A stretch of DNA of 64,000 nucleotides from UBA5314 sp040217815 (GCA_040217815.1 JBEHWI010000017.1:1-64000); one strand, 5' to 3'. Positions 6,817-15,660 are shown, counted from the first letter of the stretch. Notes: a model not told the origin generated them from the sequence alone. Numbers and translations: made by a program.

Positions 6817-9069
6817 GTGGAGATTTTGAGAAAATCGATTCGAAGTATATACAGTGATATTGCCCCCGGTGAAGGCCGAAACGCTCTGACCGGATTCCCG
6901 GAACAGAACTCCCCCAAACAATTGAACTGGACGTTCGATTTATCTCTGGGAGGAGAGACCCAGTGGGGGCAGCCGGGGGAACGGGTAATTAAGCTATCCG
7001 GCAGCATTGAAGATGCCGGTGCAATAGGCGCTTCGATTGGATGGGCGGACCTTGAGCTTTCCAAGCGGGAACCGGTAATTGGGGACCTCTGGTTAGTGGG
7101 AAGCAGGCCTTTGCCGCAAGACGACATTACCTGCATATGCCGTCACCCCTTCAATAAAGCCTATCTGGTAGCGGCCACTGCCGAAGCCCACCTTTTGTTG
7201 TTGGATGGTGCGCCGCAGGCCAATCTGGCCATACTGGACCGGTTCAAAATGGATGCTGCATTCAGCTCCCTGGTCTGCTGCGGCAGGCGCCTGCTGGGTT
7301 TGGAAAGTCCTTCGGGCCGGTGCCTGTATTTGATCGATGTATCCAGCTCCGGGTCAAAGCGGCCTACATTTACCCAATTTGGGCCGATACCGCTGCCGCA
7401 CCCGCTGATCGCCCTCGCGGAGAACGACGCTTATTCGGCCTGGGGATTGAGCGCCAGCGGTATGCTATACCTCATAAAAGTATCGGAAGCACCGGCCAAC
7501 GGGCGGCGCCCGGCTCATCCGGGGGTATGCCTGGAACCGTCCGGGCGTCTGCACCGCCGGAGAATTATCACCTTGGGTCTGGCTGAGCGAGTGAAGGGTA
7601 TTTATCGTTTCCTAAAGGCCCATAAACTGCCCCGATTGAAGCCGGGTCGCGGCCAGGGACGTTTTGCCGGTTTGGCCTTCGATGGAGAAAATTTCTGGAC
7701 ACTGGGCCGCACCGAGAAGCTGCTTATGTATAATCGGGAGTGGTTGCTGCTTCGCTCTTTTGCCGCCCGGCCGGAAATGAGCATTTCCGGCTTGAGCTAC
7801 ACTCATAATTACCTGCTGGTTTTGGATAAGGAACACCAGCAGCTTCATCACTGTTACCCGGCCGATACCCTGGAACCGGTCGCCTCCCTGAGCTCCGGGC
7901 TGATCAGCCATCCCGGTTACCTTCCCGCCGGCACTGCCGCAAGTGGAAAGATCCACGACCTCTGTCTTCTGTATACGGGTGGGGAGGGAAGCAGCCAGAT
8001 CCACCGTTATGACGTGGAAAAGCTCCTTCCCCTGGCCGGGTACCGGTCAGTTCAGGGAGAGATAAAGGACAGCTTTATGGACGGCTTTTTGCTATTGGCC
8101 CAGTACTCGCCGCTTCTAAACGGGCGCAGTTTTGCGCCCGACTTGAGCGGCCCGCCCTCACGGCGGGAGGACTGGACGGCCTTGTTCGACGAATACTTCC
8201 ATCCCCGGGCCAATCTTTCGGCCCTTGATACCTGCGCCCGGGAGATTGAACGGTGCCTGGGCAGGAAGCAGCCGCTGCGCGTGGTGCTGGGGATTCCCAC
8301 ACCAGATCCCCGGTGCTGTGACTGGGATGACAGCGGCTTCTCTCTGGCGGTGGAATCGCACCGGGTGAGCGCTGTCAGGTGGGCTTTTGATGAACTGCTG
8401 GGACGTTGGAAAAAAGCCCGTTTCCGGCGCCTGATCCTGGCCGGCTTTTACTATCTTGCCGAGCAGGGAGTTTTAGGTGATCCGGTTATTTCAATTTTTC
8501 CTCAATTGTGTCGGGAACGCGGGCTTGTTTCCTTTGCCATCCCCGGGATCAGTTCTTCCTATATGACTGAATTCAATCGGGTGGGATTCGATTGTGTATC
8601 CCTGCAGTCCTCCCATTCCTTTTGGAAGCCAATGGGGCGTCCCCGGAGTTATTTACTTAAAAGTGCTGGACATATAGCCCGGGATTTCGGCATGGGAATG
8701 GAAGTTGAGCTTCCTTACAATGTTCTGGAAGCTGAAGGGGCCGGGAAGCTCCGGGACTATCTGGACGCAGCCCGTATTCAGGGGTGGGCGGGAGCCTTCA
8801 AATCCTATTTTCAAAGCTACAACCTGGTAAAATCACTGGCTGACAGCCAGGCTCCGGAATACCGCAACTTTTATGACGAACTGTACGAGCTGAGCCGGCT
8901 GAGCCGAAGGCGGCAGGAGCATCACCACCCATACCACCAGGGCTTACCGGTAGAGTGGCACGGGAAATGGTCGGGCAGTGGCGAAAAGGAATATTTTCGT
9001 ATTAATATTGAAGGCAACCAGGGTGTATTCAGGTTAACGGAGCTGGCGGCTGAACAAACGGAGAAATAA
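6817..9069 (+). CDS. Large DUF4855-type protein
   Basis: A 750-residue protein with no signal peptide. Residues 1 to about 400 contain repeated short strand-rich stretches (for example CICRHPFNKAYLVAATAEAH and GLAFDGENFWTLGRT) that suggest a beta-propeller-like region. From about residue 421 to 670 the pattern matches DUF4855: GFLLLAQYSPLLNGRSFAPD, then LRVVLGIPTPDP, a conserved LAGFYYLAEQG, a FAIPGI strand and FGMGMEVELPYNVL, which read like strands of a TIM barrel related to glycoside hydrolases. The catalytic role of DUF4855 is not known to me. The start is GTG at 6817; a TTG at 6826 is also possible. It is richer in GC than its flanks and forms a single-gene unit. Confidence 0.75.
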   Translation: MEILRKSIRSIYSDIAPGEGRNALTGFPEQNSPKQLNWTFDLSLGGETQWGQPGERVIKLSGSIEDAGAIGASIGWADLELSKREPVIGDLWLVGSRPLPQDDITCICRHPFNKAYLVAATAEAHLLLLDGAPQANLAILDRFKMDAAFSSLVCCGRRLLGLESPSGRCLYLIDVSSSGSKRPTFTQFGPIPLPHPLIALAENDAYSAWGLSASGMLYLIKVSEAPANGRRPAHPGVCLEPSGRLHRRRIITLGLAERVKGIYRFLKAHKLPRLKPGRGQGRFAGLAFDGENFWTLGRTEKLLMYNREWLLLRSFAARPEMSISGLSYTHNYLLVLDKEHQQLHHCYPADTLEPVASLSSGLISHPGYLPAGTAASGKIHDLCLLYTGGEGSSQIHRYDVEKLLPLAGYRSVQGEIKDSFMDGFLLLAQYSPLLNGRSFAPDLSGPPSRREDWTALFDEYFHPRANLSALDTCAREIERCLGRKQPLRVVLGIPTPDPRCCDWDDSGFSLAVESHRVSAVRWAFDELLGRWKKARFRRLILAGFYYLAEQGVLGDPVISIFPQLCRERGLVSFAIPGISSSYMTEFNRVGFDCVSLQSSHSFWKPMGRPRSYLLKSAGHIARDFGMGMEVELPYNVLEAEGAGKLRDYLDAARIQGWAGAFKSYFQSYNLVKSLADSQAPEYRNFYDELYELSRLSRRRQEHHHPYHQGLPVEWHGKWSGSGEKEYFRINIEGNQGVFRLTELAAEQTEK

Positions 9070-9121
9070 ACCAGAGAACCCCTGTTTTTAGTGTAAATAA
9101 AAATGAAGGCAGGTTTTATAC

Positions 9122-10363
9122 ATGAAGCGGGTGGCGGTAATCGGAGGCGGCCCAGCGGGCATTATGGCCGCCGGCCAGGCAGCCCTTGACGGGGCTGAGG
9201 TTTGGCTATTCGAAAAAAAGGAGCGGATAGGCAGAAAACTTAGAATTACCGGCAATGGCCGATGCAACCTCACCACCTCGGTAGACACCGACCTTTTGCT
9301 CAAGGGCTTCCCCGGCAACGGCCGCTTTTTGTACAGTGCTTTTAGTGAGTTATCCAACTGGGATTTACGGGAGTTTTTCCATAGACGGGGGCTCATGACA
9401 AAAGTGGAATCTGGAAACCGGGTTTTCCCTGTTTCCGACCGGGCTGAGGATGTGGTCGGAGTATTGTTTGAATATGCCCGCGGGGCAGGCGTGAAATATA
9501 TGCTTTCCACTCCCGTGCTTGAAATTTTAATCCAGGATGCCCGGGTGGCGGGATTAAAAACCGAAAAGGAAGTCTTGGAATTCGAGGCTCTGGTAATAGC
9601 CACCGGGGGCTTGTCCTATCCGGGAACGGGCAGCACGGGCGATGGGTACGGCTGGGCCAGGGCTGCCGGGCATCGCATCATAGAACCGCGCCCCGGCCTG
9701 ATCCCGCTCCTGGTTCAAGAAGAATGGATCGGCGCACTGCAGGGATTAAGCCTGGACAAGGTCAAAGCGGTTGCTTATAGTGATACCGGCAAGCGCATCA
9801 GCGAGGATTGCGGGGAATTGCTCTTTACCCACTACGGACTGTCCGGTCCAATGATACTGGCTATGAGCCATGCTATCGGGGAAAGGCTCTTTAAATACGG
9901 GCCGCCGGTTAAGATAATACTGGACCTTGAACCGGACTATGATGAAAAGGTGCTGGACGAACTCCTACAAAGGATTTTTAAAGACAATTCACGCAAAATT
10001 CTTAAGAACGCCCTGGGAGATTTGCTTCCCCCAAAACTGATTCCGGTTGTAATAGAATTGAGCGGTATAAAAGCCGATAAGGAATGCCACCAGGTAAACC
10101 GTAGTGAGAGGCAGGAGCTGGAGAAGCAGCTTAAGGAGTTCACCCTTACCGTGGTAGGCCTGCGCCCCATTGCCGAGGCTATTGTTACGGCCGGCGGGGT
10201 GGACGTAAAGCAGGTGAACCCCAGGACAATGGAATCAAAGCTGGTAAAAGGGCTCTTCTTTGCCGGGGAGGTATTGGATGTGGATGGCTTAACCGGAGGC
10301 TACAACCTGCAGGCGGCTTTTTCCACCGGCTATGTAGCCGGAAAAAACGCGGCACTTGGCTGA
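9122..10363 (+). CDS. YhiN/HI0933-family FAD-dependent oxidoreductase
   Basis: A 413-residue flavoprotein. The dinucleotide-binding motif GGGPAGIMAAGQAA comes within the first 25 residues, followed by FEKKERIGRKLRITGNGRCNLTT, the hallmark of the HI0933/YhiN family (also named BaiN or aminoacetone oxidase family). A second nucleotide motif is ALVIATGGLSYPGTGSTGDG, and the C-terminus carries GLFFAGEVLDVDGLTGGYNLQ, the FAD-closing motif. Physiological substrates are poorly defined; BaiN acts in bile-acid reduction. The start ATG is preceded by GAAGGCAGG. No partner genes lie nearby. Confidence 0.92.
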   Translation: MKRVAVIGGGPAGIMAAGQAALDGAEVWLFEKKERIGRKLRITGNGRCNLTTSVDTDLLLKGFPGNGRFLYSAFSELSNWDLREFFHRRGLMTKVESGNRVFPVSDRAEDVVGVLFEYARGAGVKYMLSTPVLEILIQDARVAGLKTEKEVLEFEALVIATGGLSYPGTGSTGDGYGWARAAGHRIIEPRPGLIPLLVQEEWIGALQGLSLDKVKAVAYSDTGKRISEDCGELLFTHYGLSGPMILAMSHAIGERLFKYGPPVKIILDLEPDYDEKVLDELLQRIFKDNSRKILKNALGDLLPPKLIPVVIELSGIKADKECHQVNRSERQELEKQLKEFTLTVVGLRPIAEAIVTAGGVDVKQVNPRTMESKLVKGLFFAGEVLDVDGLTGGYNLQAAFSTGYVAGKNAALG

Positions 10364-10462
10364 CAAGCGTGTGTCTGCTATTTAATTCGTGGCTCAAGCA
10401 GGAGCCTTATATAAAAATATTAAAAAATGTATGTTTTGATAAGCGACTGAAGTATAATATAA

Positions 10463-10480
10463 AGTGAACGAACGTACACT
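10463..10480 (+). promoter_or_regulatory. Candidate operator of the TetR-family gene
   Basis: AGTGAACGAACGTACACT is an imperfect palindrome (14 of 18 positions agree with its reverse complement). It lies between a TATAAT box at 10453-10458 and the ribosome site of the regulator. TetR-type repressors commonly bind such palindromes in their own promoters. The -35 box is weak. Confidence 0.45.
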
Positions 10481-10494
10481 CGGAGGTGATAAAT

Positions 10495-11100
10495 GTGCCG
10501 ATAGCACCAGCCAAACAGAACAAGCAAAGAAGGGAAAAACTGCTGGACTGCGCCCTTGATCTCTTTATTACCAAGGGATATTTCAATACATCCATACGTG
10601 ATATTATTGTCGCCTCAGGCTTTGGTACGGGAACTTTTTATAACTATTTCGTCGACAAGGAAGACGTCTTAAAAGCGCTGCTGGAGGCCTTTGCCGCTGA
10701 TATTATCAGCAGTATACGCGATTATTATACTGTTGAGGAAGACCTCTATGAAAGATTTATCGAGACCAAGCGCTTGACCATGATAGTGTTCGCCGAAAAT
10801 GAGAGGTTGTCGGAGATTTACAGCCGGGTGGCGGGGGCCAGTGAGCCCATCGATCAATGTATAAAGCAGTTTGAAGACAAACTCTTGGAGTTTTACTGCA
10901 AAAACATCAGATACGGCATAGAAAAAGGCGCTTTTCAGGATGTGCCGGTTTTGTCGGTGGCTCACGCGGTTTTGGCGGTTGAAAAATACCTCCTGTTTAA
11001 GTGGATAGTATTAAAGGCTATAAGCAAGGAAGAAATGATAGATATGGTCGTGTCTTTTCATGAGACCCTGGCCCGGGGCCTGGTGAAAGGCTCCCGGTAG
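10495..11100 (+). CDS. TetR/AcrR family transcriptional regulator
   Basis: About 201 residues. The N-terminal DNA-binding domain shows REKLLDCALDLFITKGY, SIRDIIVASGFGTGTFYNYF and DKEDVLKALLEAF, the full TetR helix-turn-helix pattern; the C-terminal ligand domain is helical and not assignable. The start is GTG at 10495, six bases after GGAGGTG; an upstream GTG at 10486 lies inside the ribosome site. A candidate operator lies just upstream. It precedes the iron-sulfur flavoprotein gene by about 114 bases, so that gene is its most likely target besides itself. Confidence 0.9.
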   Translation: MPIAPAKQNKQRREKLLDCALDLFITKGYFNTSIRDIIVASGFGTGTFYNYFVDKEDVLKALLEAFAADIISSIRDYYTVEEDLYERFIETKRLTMIVFAENERLSEIYSRVAGASEPIDQCIKQFEDKLLEFYCKNIRYGIEKGAFQDVPVLSVAHAVLAVEKYLLFKWIVLKAISKEEMIDMVVSFHETLARGLVKGSR

Positions 11101-11214
11101 GACGGCAGGCGAAAACTCTACTATAACCCGGGTTCGGGCAAGTAAGGGTTATGAAGCACGGCTCCAAAGTTGGCGGTCTATTTGCACTTCAGCCGTTCAA
11201 GGAGGGAGCTTGAG

Positions 11215-12048
11215 ATGAAGAAAAAGATTCTGGGTCTAGTCATTTCCAACCGCAAGCTGGGCAACAGTGAAATCCTGCTCAAGGAAATCATGAAAAGCGT
11301 TCCCGAAGAATGCGAATGTGAACTGATAAGGCTGACTGAACTTATAATCGAGCCCTGCACAGCCTGTTACATCTGCCTTCAGCAAGGGAAGGAATGCAAA
11401 CTAAAGGACGATTTCAATTACGTTTTTAATAAAATAAAACAAGCCGATGCACTGCTTATCGGGGTCCCAATCTATCTACTGGGGCCGCACGGATATTATA
11501 AAATGTTGACCGATCGTATCCTGGGTTCGGTCAAACTGGCCGAATTTACGAAAGGTAAACCCTGCATAATGGTTGTACCATTTGGTATAAAAGGTTGGGA
11601 GGGCTATACCGGAGCGGCAGTTCAGGTTCTTCCCCGCCTTATGCAGATGAAGATTATCGACTGCTGGCGGGTGGAAGCCACTCTACCCGCCGAAGCCCTG
11701 CTTGAAGCCGGCAACCGCGAATACGCGCAGAGTTTGGGGAAACGCTTGTTCAAGGCGGACGCCTACCAACCGGGAATTCGAGAATGCCCCTTTTGCGGTT
11801 CGGACCTTTTCCGCCTGTGTCCGGACCGGGGCATTGAATGTCCGATTTGCGGCTCAGAGGGGTTCCTTCAGGATGATAATATCCCGGAGTGGCTCGATCC
11901 GGCTCAGAGCCGCTTCACGGCTGCTAATTTAGAGGAGCATTTCAATGTGTGGCTAAATGAAATGAAACATAAATTCCATGAGGAAAAGGCCCGGTTGAAG
12001 GATGTGCAAAGGCCTTACCGTGACGATGACTGGTGGGTAAAGCCTTGA
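11215..12048 (+). CDS. Iron-sulfur flavoprotein-like NADPH-dependent FMN reductase with C-terminal zinc ribbon
   Basis: A 277-residue protein. The N-terminal flavodoxin-like domain begins KKKILGLVISNRKLGNSEILL. The cysteine cluster EPCTACYICLQQGKEC (Cx2Cx2Cx6C) is the compact motif that binds a 4Fe-4S cluster in Isf proteins. DALLIGVPIYLLGPHGYYKMLTDR is the FMN-binding PIY segment. After about residue 185 two CPxCG knuckles (CPFCGSD and CPICGSEG) form a likely zinc ribbon, an addition not usual in Isf. The start is ATG 11215, eight bases after GGAGGG. A terminator follows at 12077-12103. Confidence 0.85.
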   Translation: MKKKILGLVISNRKLGNSEILLKEIMKSVPEECECELIRLTELIIEPCTACYICLQQGKECKLKDDFNYVFNKIKQADALLIGVPIYLLGPHGYYKMLTDRILGSVKLAEFTKGKPCIMVVPFGIKGWEGYTGAAVQVLPRLMQMKIIDCWRVEATLPAEALLEAGNREYAQSLGKRLFKADAYQPGIRECPFCGSDLFRLCPDRGIECPICGSEGFLQDDNIPEWLDPAQSRFTAANLEEHFNVWLNEMKHKFHEEKARLKDVQRPYRDDDWWVKP

Positions 12049-12076
12049 ATATTGATTGCCAGACAAGATAGCATTT

Positions 12077-12103
12077 AAGGGGGGAAAGCCCTCTTTTTTT
12101 ATT
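12077..12103 (+). terminator. Rho-independent terminator
   Basis: AAGGGGGGAAAGCCCTC followed by a run of seven T, 28 bases after the flavoprotein stop codon. The stem is short (about five pairs) but the T tract is strong. Confidence 0.65.
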
Positions 12104-12136
12104 TAATAGGGAGTAAAGTTTTTCGTATAAAGCTAA

Positions 12137-12337
12137 TCTGTAATATTTACGAAAATATATTATCCGAAACTTTATTATGAAGTTAACGACCAGCTTGAGC
12201 TACAATTTACCGACCTTCTGAAAATACATCTCTCCAAGGAGGGGATAGTTGAGACTGTTTTCCCGCAGGTTTCGAGTACGCTAAATCTGTTTTCCCACGT
12301 GATGGAAAATCATTCTCATCAAGTTGAATTCATATGA
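12137..12337 (+). pseudogene. Possible C-terminal gene fragment in the 12104-12390 gap
   Basis: A frame open from 12137 to TGA at 12335-12337 reads a helical, protein-like string that includes NDQLELQFTDLLKIHLSKEG and VFPQVSSTLNLF. There is no credible start codon or ribosome site, and stops lie immediately upstream, so it may be the tail of a lost gene or chance. No family recognised. Confidence 0.28.
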
Positions 12338-12390
12338 GGTAGATTAAATATTTTCCGTATCTGCTACTAGTGAACAGGGAGGTCGAGTCC

Positions 12391-14649
12391 TTGAAGGATC
12401 TGGACAAGACAAAGGAGCAATTATTAGAGGATATTTTAGAGCTGCGCCTGAAAATCGAAAAATTAGAAGCCCAGCAAGTATTCCGCGAACAGGCGGAAGA
12501 AAACCTGAAAATGGCAGAAGAGAGGTTTACCAAGGCCTTTCATTTTAGCGCTGATCCGCTGGTAATCACCAGTTTTAGCGAAGGACGCTATATTGCAGTC
12601 AATGATGCCTGGATTGAAACCACCGGTTGGCAGCGGGATGAAGCAGTGGGACGCACGGTTAAGGAGATCGACATATGGGTTATTGAAGAACAAAAACACC
12701 TTATCCGCAAACTCATCGTGGAAAACAACGGGGTGCGCTCTATCGAGATGGATTTCCGCATGAAATCCGGAGATATCCGGTCCTGCCTGGTATCCGCCGA
12801 TGTATTCGGCAAACCCGATGATCTGCACATACTGTGGGTTTTCAAGGATATAACCCATCAAAAACAAATGGAACAGGCTCTGCGCCTCTCGGAAGAAAAG
12901 TTTTCCAGGGCCTTCCAAAACAATCCGGATCCTATATCCATAACAACATTGAGCGATGTTCGCTACGTCGAAGTGAACCGTGCTTTTACCGCCCTCACCG
13001 GTTATACGCGGGAAGAAGTAATAGGGATAGACGCTCTGCACTATGATTTATGGCCTGATCCCAAGGCCAGGGAGCGTTTTGTAAATCTGATCCGCTCCCA
13101 GAACCATGTCACGGTCGATGAAGAGTTCGTGTTCCGCATGAAATCCGGAGAGCTAAGAACATTCCTCTGTTCCACCGACATTATACATCTGGGTAATGAG
13201 CCTCACCTCCTTTTTGTTACCAAAGACATTACTGACCGCAAGCGTATGGAAGAGGCCCTTCGCTCTTCGGAAGAAAAATTTTCCCGGGCGTTTAATGCCA
13301 GCCCAGTTCCCATGGCTATCACTACCAGAAGTGAAGGCCGATTTATAGCGGTAAATGACCGTTTTTGCAGTCTTTTAGGTTACGAAAAGGAAACAGTAAT
13401 CGGAAAAACATCATATAAATTGGGGTTCTGGGTGGATCCTGAAAAACGGGTTCAAGTCGAGCTGATGCTGATGCACAAGGAGCCGGTGCGTGACCTGGAA
13501 GTATATTTCCGAACCCGGCCCGGCGAACTGCGCCTTGGCTCATACTCTGCTGAAGAGCTTGAAGTTGAAGGGGTATCTTGTATATTAACAATTTTGAATG
13601 ATATTACAGACCGCAAAGCGGCGGAAGAGGAGATAAAGTATCTCAGTTTCCACGATAAACTGACCGGTTTGTACAACCGGGCTTATTTTGAAACGGAATT
13701 GAGGCGCCTGGATGCCGAGCGGCAGCTGCCCTTGAGCCTGATCCTGGGCGACGTAAACGGGTTAAAGCTTATCAATGACGTGCTGGGCCATCAAGAAGGG
13801 GATAAACTGCTGGTCGAGGTGGCCAATATCATGCGCCGGACCTGCCGCAAAGAAGACATTATCGCCCGCTGGGGAGGGGATGAATTTATCATGCTGCTGC
13901 CCCGCTGCGACGCGGTGACCGCAAGTGTGGTCTTTGAGCGCTTGAAGAACGCCACTCAGCATATCAACAAGCTGCCCATTGAAACCAGCTTATCGGTGGG
14001 TCTGGCTATCAAGAATACTCCCAACCAGGATATACGGGAGATTATCAAAGAGGCGGAGGACAAAATGTATCGCCATAAACTACTGGAGGACAAGAGCAAT
14101 CGCAGTTCCTTCCTGGTATCCCTGGAGCAGACCATGTGGACCAGGAGCCATGAAACCAGGGAGCATTGCCAGCGTTTGCAAAACATGGCCCTGCAGGTGG
14201 GAAGGGCCATCAGTCTTTCCTCCAGTGAGCTGGATGATTTGAACCTGCTGGCCGCCCTGCACGATATAGGCAAAATAGCCATACCCAACAGTATTTTAGA
14301 TAAACCGGGCAAGTTAACCAATGAAGAGTGGGAAACCATCAAAAAGCACCCCGAAATCGGATATCGAATTGCCCTCAGTTCACCGGAGATGGCGCCAATT
14401 GCCGAAGGCATACTTCATCATCATGAACGCTGGGATGGAACGGGATACCCCCTGGGTCTTAAGGGGGAGGAAATTCCGCTGGTATCGAGGATCATCACCC
14501 TGGTTGATGCCTGTGATGTTATGATGCACGGGAGGCCCTATCAGAGTGCCAATACCAGGGAAGAGGTGCGCCTTGAAATCGAGCGCTGCGCTGGAAGTCA
14601 GTTCGAACCAGGCCTGGTTTCCATCTTCGTGGAACTGTTCTTTCAATAA
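12391..14649 (+). CDS. PAS-PAS-PAS-GGDEF-HD-GYP cyclic-di-GMP signalling protein
   Basis: About 752 residues, no membrane segment. A short coiled coil is followed by three PAS/PAC units near residues 45-165, 170-290 and 295-415, each with an NDAW/NRAF/NDRF core and a closing 'ITDRK'-type PAC end. The GGDEF domain (about 420-585) has an intact RWGGDEF active site. The HD-GYP domain (about 595-752) has HDIGKIAIP, HHERWDGTGYP and DACDVMM. Both synthesis and breakdown of cyclic-di-GMP are therefore possible. GTG at 12370 is open, but TTG at 12391 has GGGAGGT seven bases upstream and is preferred. Cytoplasmic sensing through PAS (redox, light or small ligand) is inferred. Confidence 0.93.
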   Translation: MKDLDKTKEQLLEDILELRLKIEKLEAQQVFREQAEENLKMAEERFTKAFHFSADPLVITSFSEGRYIAVNDAWIETTGWQRDEAVGRTVKEIDIWVIEEQKHLIRKLIVENNGVRSIEMDFRMKSGDIRSCLVSADVFGKPDDLHILWVFKDITHQKQMEQALRLSEEKFSRAFQNNPDPISITTLSDVRYVEVNRAFTALTGYTREEVIGIDALHYDLWPDPKARERFVNLIRSQNHVTVDEEFVFRMKSGELRTFLCSTDIIHLGNEPHLLFVTKDITDRKRMEEALRSSEEKFSRAFNASPVPMAITTRSEGRFIAVNDRFCSLLGYEKETVIGKTSYKLGFWVDPEKRVQVELMLMHKEPVRDLEVYFRTRPGELRLGSYSAEELEVEGVSCILTILNDITDRKAAEEEIKYLSFHDKLTGLYNRAYFETELRRLDAERQLPLSLILGDVNGLKLINDVLGHQEGDKLLVEVANIMRRTCRKEDIIARWGGDEFIMLLPRCDAVTASVVFERLKNATQHINKLPIETSLSVGLAIKNTPNQDIREIIKEAEDKMYRHKLLEDKSNRSSFLVSLEQTMWTRSHETREHCQRLQNMALQVGRAISLSSSELDDLNLLAALHDIGKIAIPNSILDKPGKLTNEEWETIKKHPEIGYRIALSSPEMAPIAEGILHHHERWDGTGYPLGLKGEEIPLVSRIITLVDACDVMMHGRPYQSANTREEVRLEIERCAGSQFEPGLVSIFVELFFQ

Positions 14650-14654
14650 ATCGA

Positions 14655-15100
14655 CAAGAAGAGGGCTGACATCTATGCTTGCATAACGTCAGCCCTCTAC
14701 TTTGGTGTGGTACTGCTCACTTAGCGAGTACCTCCTTTTGGAATTGAATTACCCTGATAAGTGGCTGCAGGGCTTTAAGCCCTTATTTCAGCTCTGGCTG
14801 ATTGCCGCGAACCTACTAGGAGCAACTCTTTTCTTAGGGGTGCCTCTTAACCGACCATCTACCGGGCGATAGCGTTCGATTAAGATTTTCTTGCTTGAAA
14901 ACCTTGTTCCCTTATTTTCACTACATGATCCCCAACCGGAGCTCGGTCTGGTATAAACCAACCTGTCGCTTTAGGTCTGATAATAAATCCTCTCTGGAAC
15001 TCATTATCACAGGGTTCATTCATGAAAATGGTTAAACAATCGTCAAAGCAGCCCCTATTTTCAGGATAACCACCAGTACTTGGCCTGCGCTTTTCCTGGT
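14655..15100 (-). ncRNA. Large structured non-coding RNA, copy A
   Basis: No open frame fits this stretch. On the minus strand it has a complete promoter (15107-15135), conserved 5' blocks (ACCAGGAAAAG, AAGTACTGGTGGTTA, GGGGCTGCTT), a variable middle, conserved 3' blocks (GTTGCTCCTAGTAGGTTC, CAGGGTAA, AAAAGGAGGTACTCGCTA, GCAGTACCACA) and a terminal hairpin GAGGGCTGAC...GTCAGCCCTC followed by TTCTTGTC. Copy B has the same order. Several stems change on both sides between the copies (GGGCTTAAAGCCC versus AGGCCTAAAGGCCT; GGGCTGAC/GTCAGCCC versus GGGCCAAC/GTTGGCCC), strong evidence for an RNA fold. The family is unknown to me; OLE, ROOL and GOLLD should be compared. Confidence 0.75.
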
Positions 15101-15106
15101 AAACAT

Positions 15107-15135
15107 ATTTTATTCATATGCGACAAAATGGTCAA
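15107..15135 (-). promoter_or_regulatory. Promoter of ncRNA copy A
   Basis: On the minus strand TTGACC (15135-15130) and TAAAAT (15112-15107) are separated by exactly 17 bases. The 30 bases from 15131 to 15160, which run from inside the -35 box upstream, are the same as those at copy B. Confidence 0.75.
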
Positions 15136-15227
15136 TAATTGTGATAGCTTTCTTTTTCATTTATGTCTATAACAGGGGGATCATGCTAATCTCCGTCTCC
15201 GTATTGCAAAATCCATCTGCCGCAGGC

Positions 15228-15626
15228 AGAAACAAGCAGAGGGCCAACATCCATGTAAATGGAGTTGGCCCCCTACTCTAGTGTGGTACTGCCCACGTAG
15301 CGAGTACCTCCTTTTGGGAATTATTACCCTGGAGAGCGGTTGCTCAGGCCTTTAGGCCTTCAGCTCTTAGCATCTGCCGTTGAACCTACTGGAGCAACAT
15401 CTGGTGGGGTGTCCTAATTGACATCAATCTTACGATTCTTTCAATTAGGGTTCCGTTTTAAAAAGCGGTTTTCTTACATCTCTGTTTCCTGGCCTTTTAG
15501 ACCCTGACATTAAAACCCCGGAGGTTTTACTGTTCAGAGGAGCAATCGATGAAATAAAACCAGACTTTTTAAGCAGCCCCCATTTTCAGGGTAATCACCA
15601 GTACTTGCCGGAGCCTTTTCCTGGTA
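15228..15626 (-). ncRNA. Large structured non-coding RNA, copy B
   Basis: A homologue of copy A in the same orientation, about 400 bases. It shares the 5' blocks (TTTACCAGGAAAAG, CAAGTACTGGTGATTA, GGGGGCTGCTT) and the 3' blocks (GTTGCTCCAGTAGGTTC, CCAGGGTAATAATTCCC, AAAAGGAGGTACTCGCTA, GGCAGTACCACACT). It ends in GGCCAACtCCAT...ATGGatGTTGGCC, a longer terminator-like stem followed by CTCTGCTTGTTTC. The central 150 bases have diverged beyond alignment by eye. It has its own promoter, so the pair are two separate RNA genes and not one duplicated leader. They precede no minus-strand protein gene in a leader position, which argues for trans-acting RNAs. Confidence 0.75.
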
Positions 15627-15631
15627 AACTA

Positions 15632-15660
15632 ATTGTATATGGACCACTGATAGAGGTCAA
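15632..15660 (-). promoter_or_regulatory. Promoter of ncRNA copy B
   Basis: On the minus strand TTGACC (15660-15655) and TACAAT (15637-15632) are again 17 bases apart. The spacer differs from copy A while the 30 bases at 15657-15686 (-35 edge and beyond) are identical, so the upstream sequence is selected for, perhaps as an UP element or activator site. Confidence 0.75.

Noticed and set aside
9088..9603. Long minus-strand frame opposite the YhiN-family gene
   Set aside because: Shadow of the real gene; it lacks homology and has no ribosome site.
14641..14700. Hairpin after the HD-GYP gene read as its plus-strand terminator
   Set aside because: No T tract follows on the plus strand, whereas the minus-strand side has one and fits the RNA gene.
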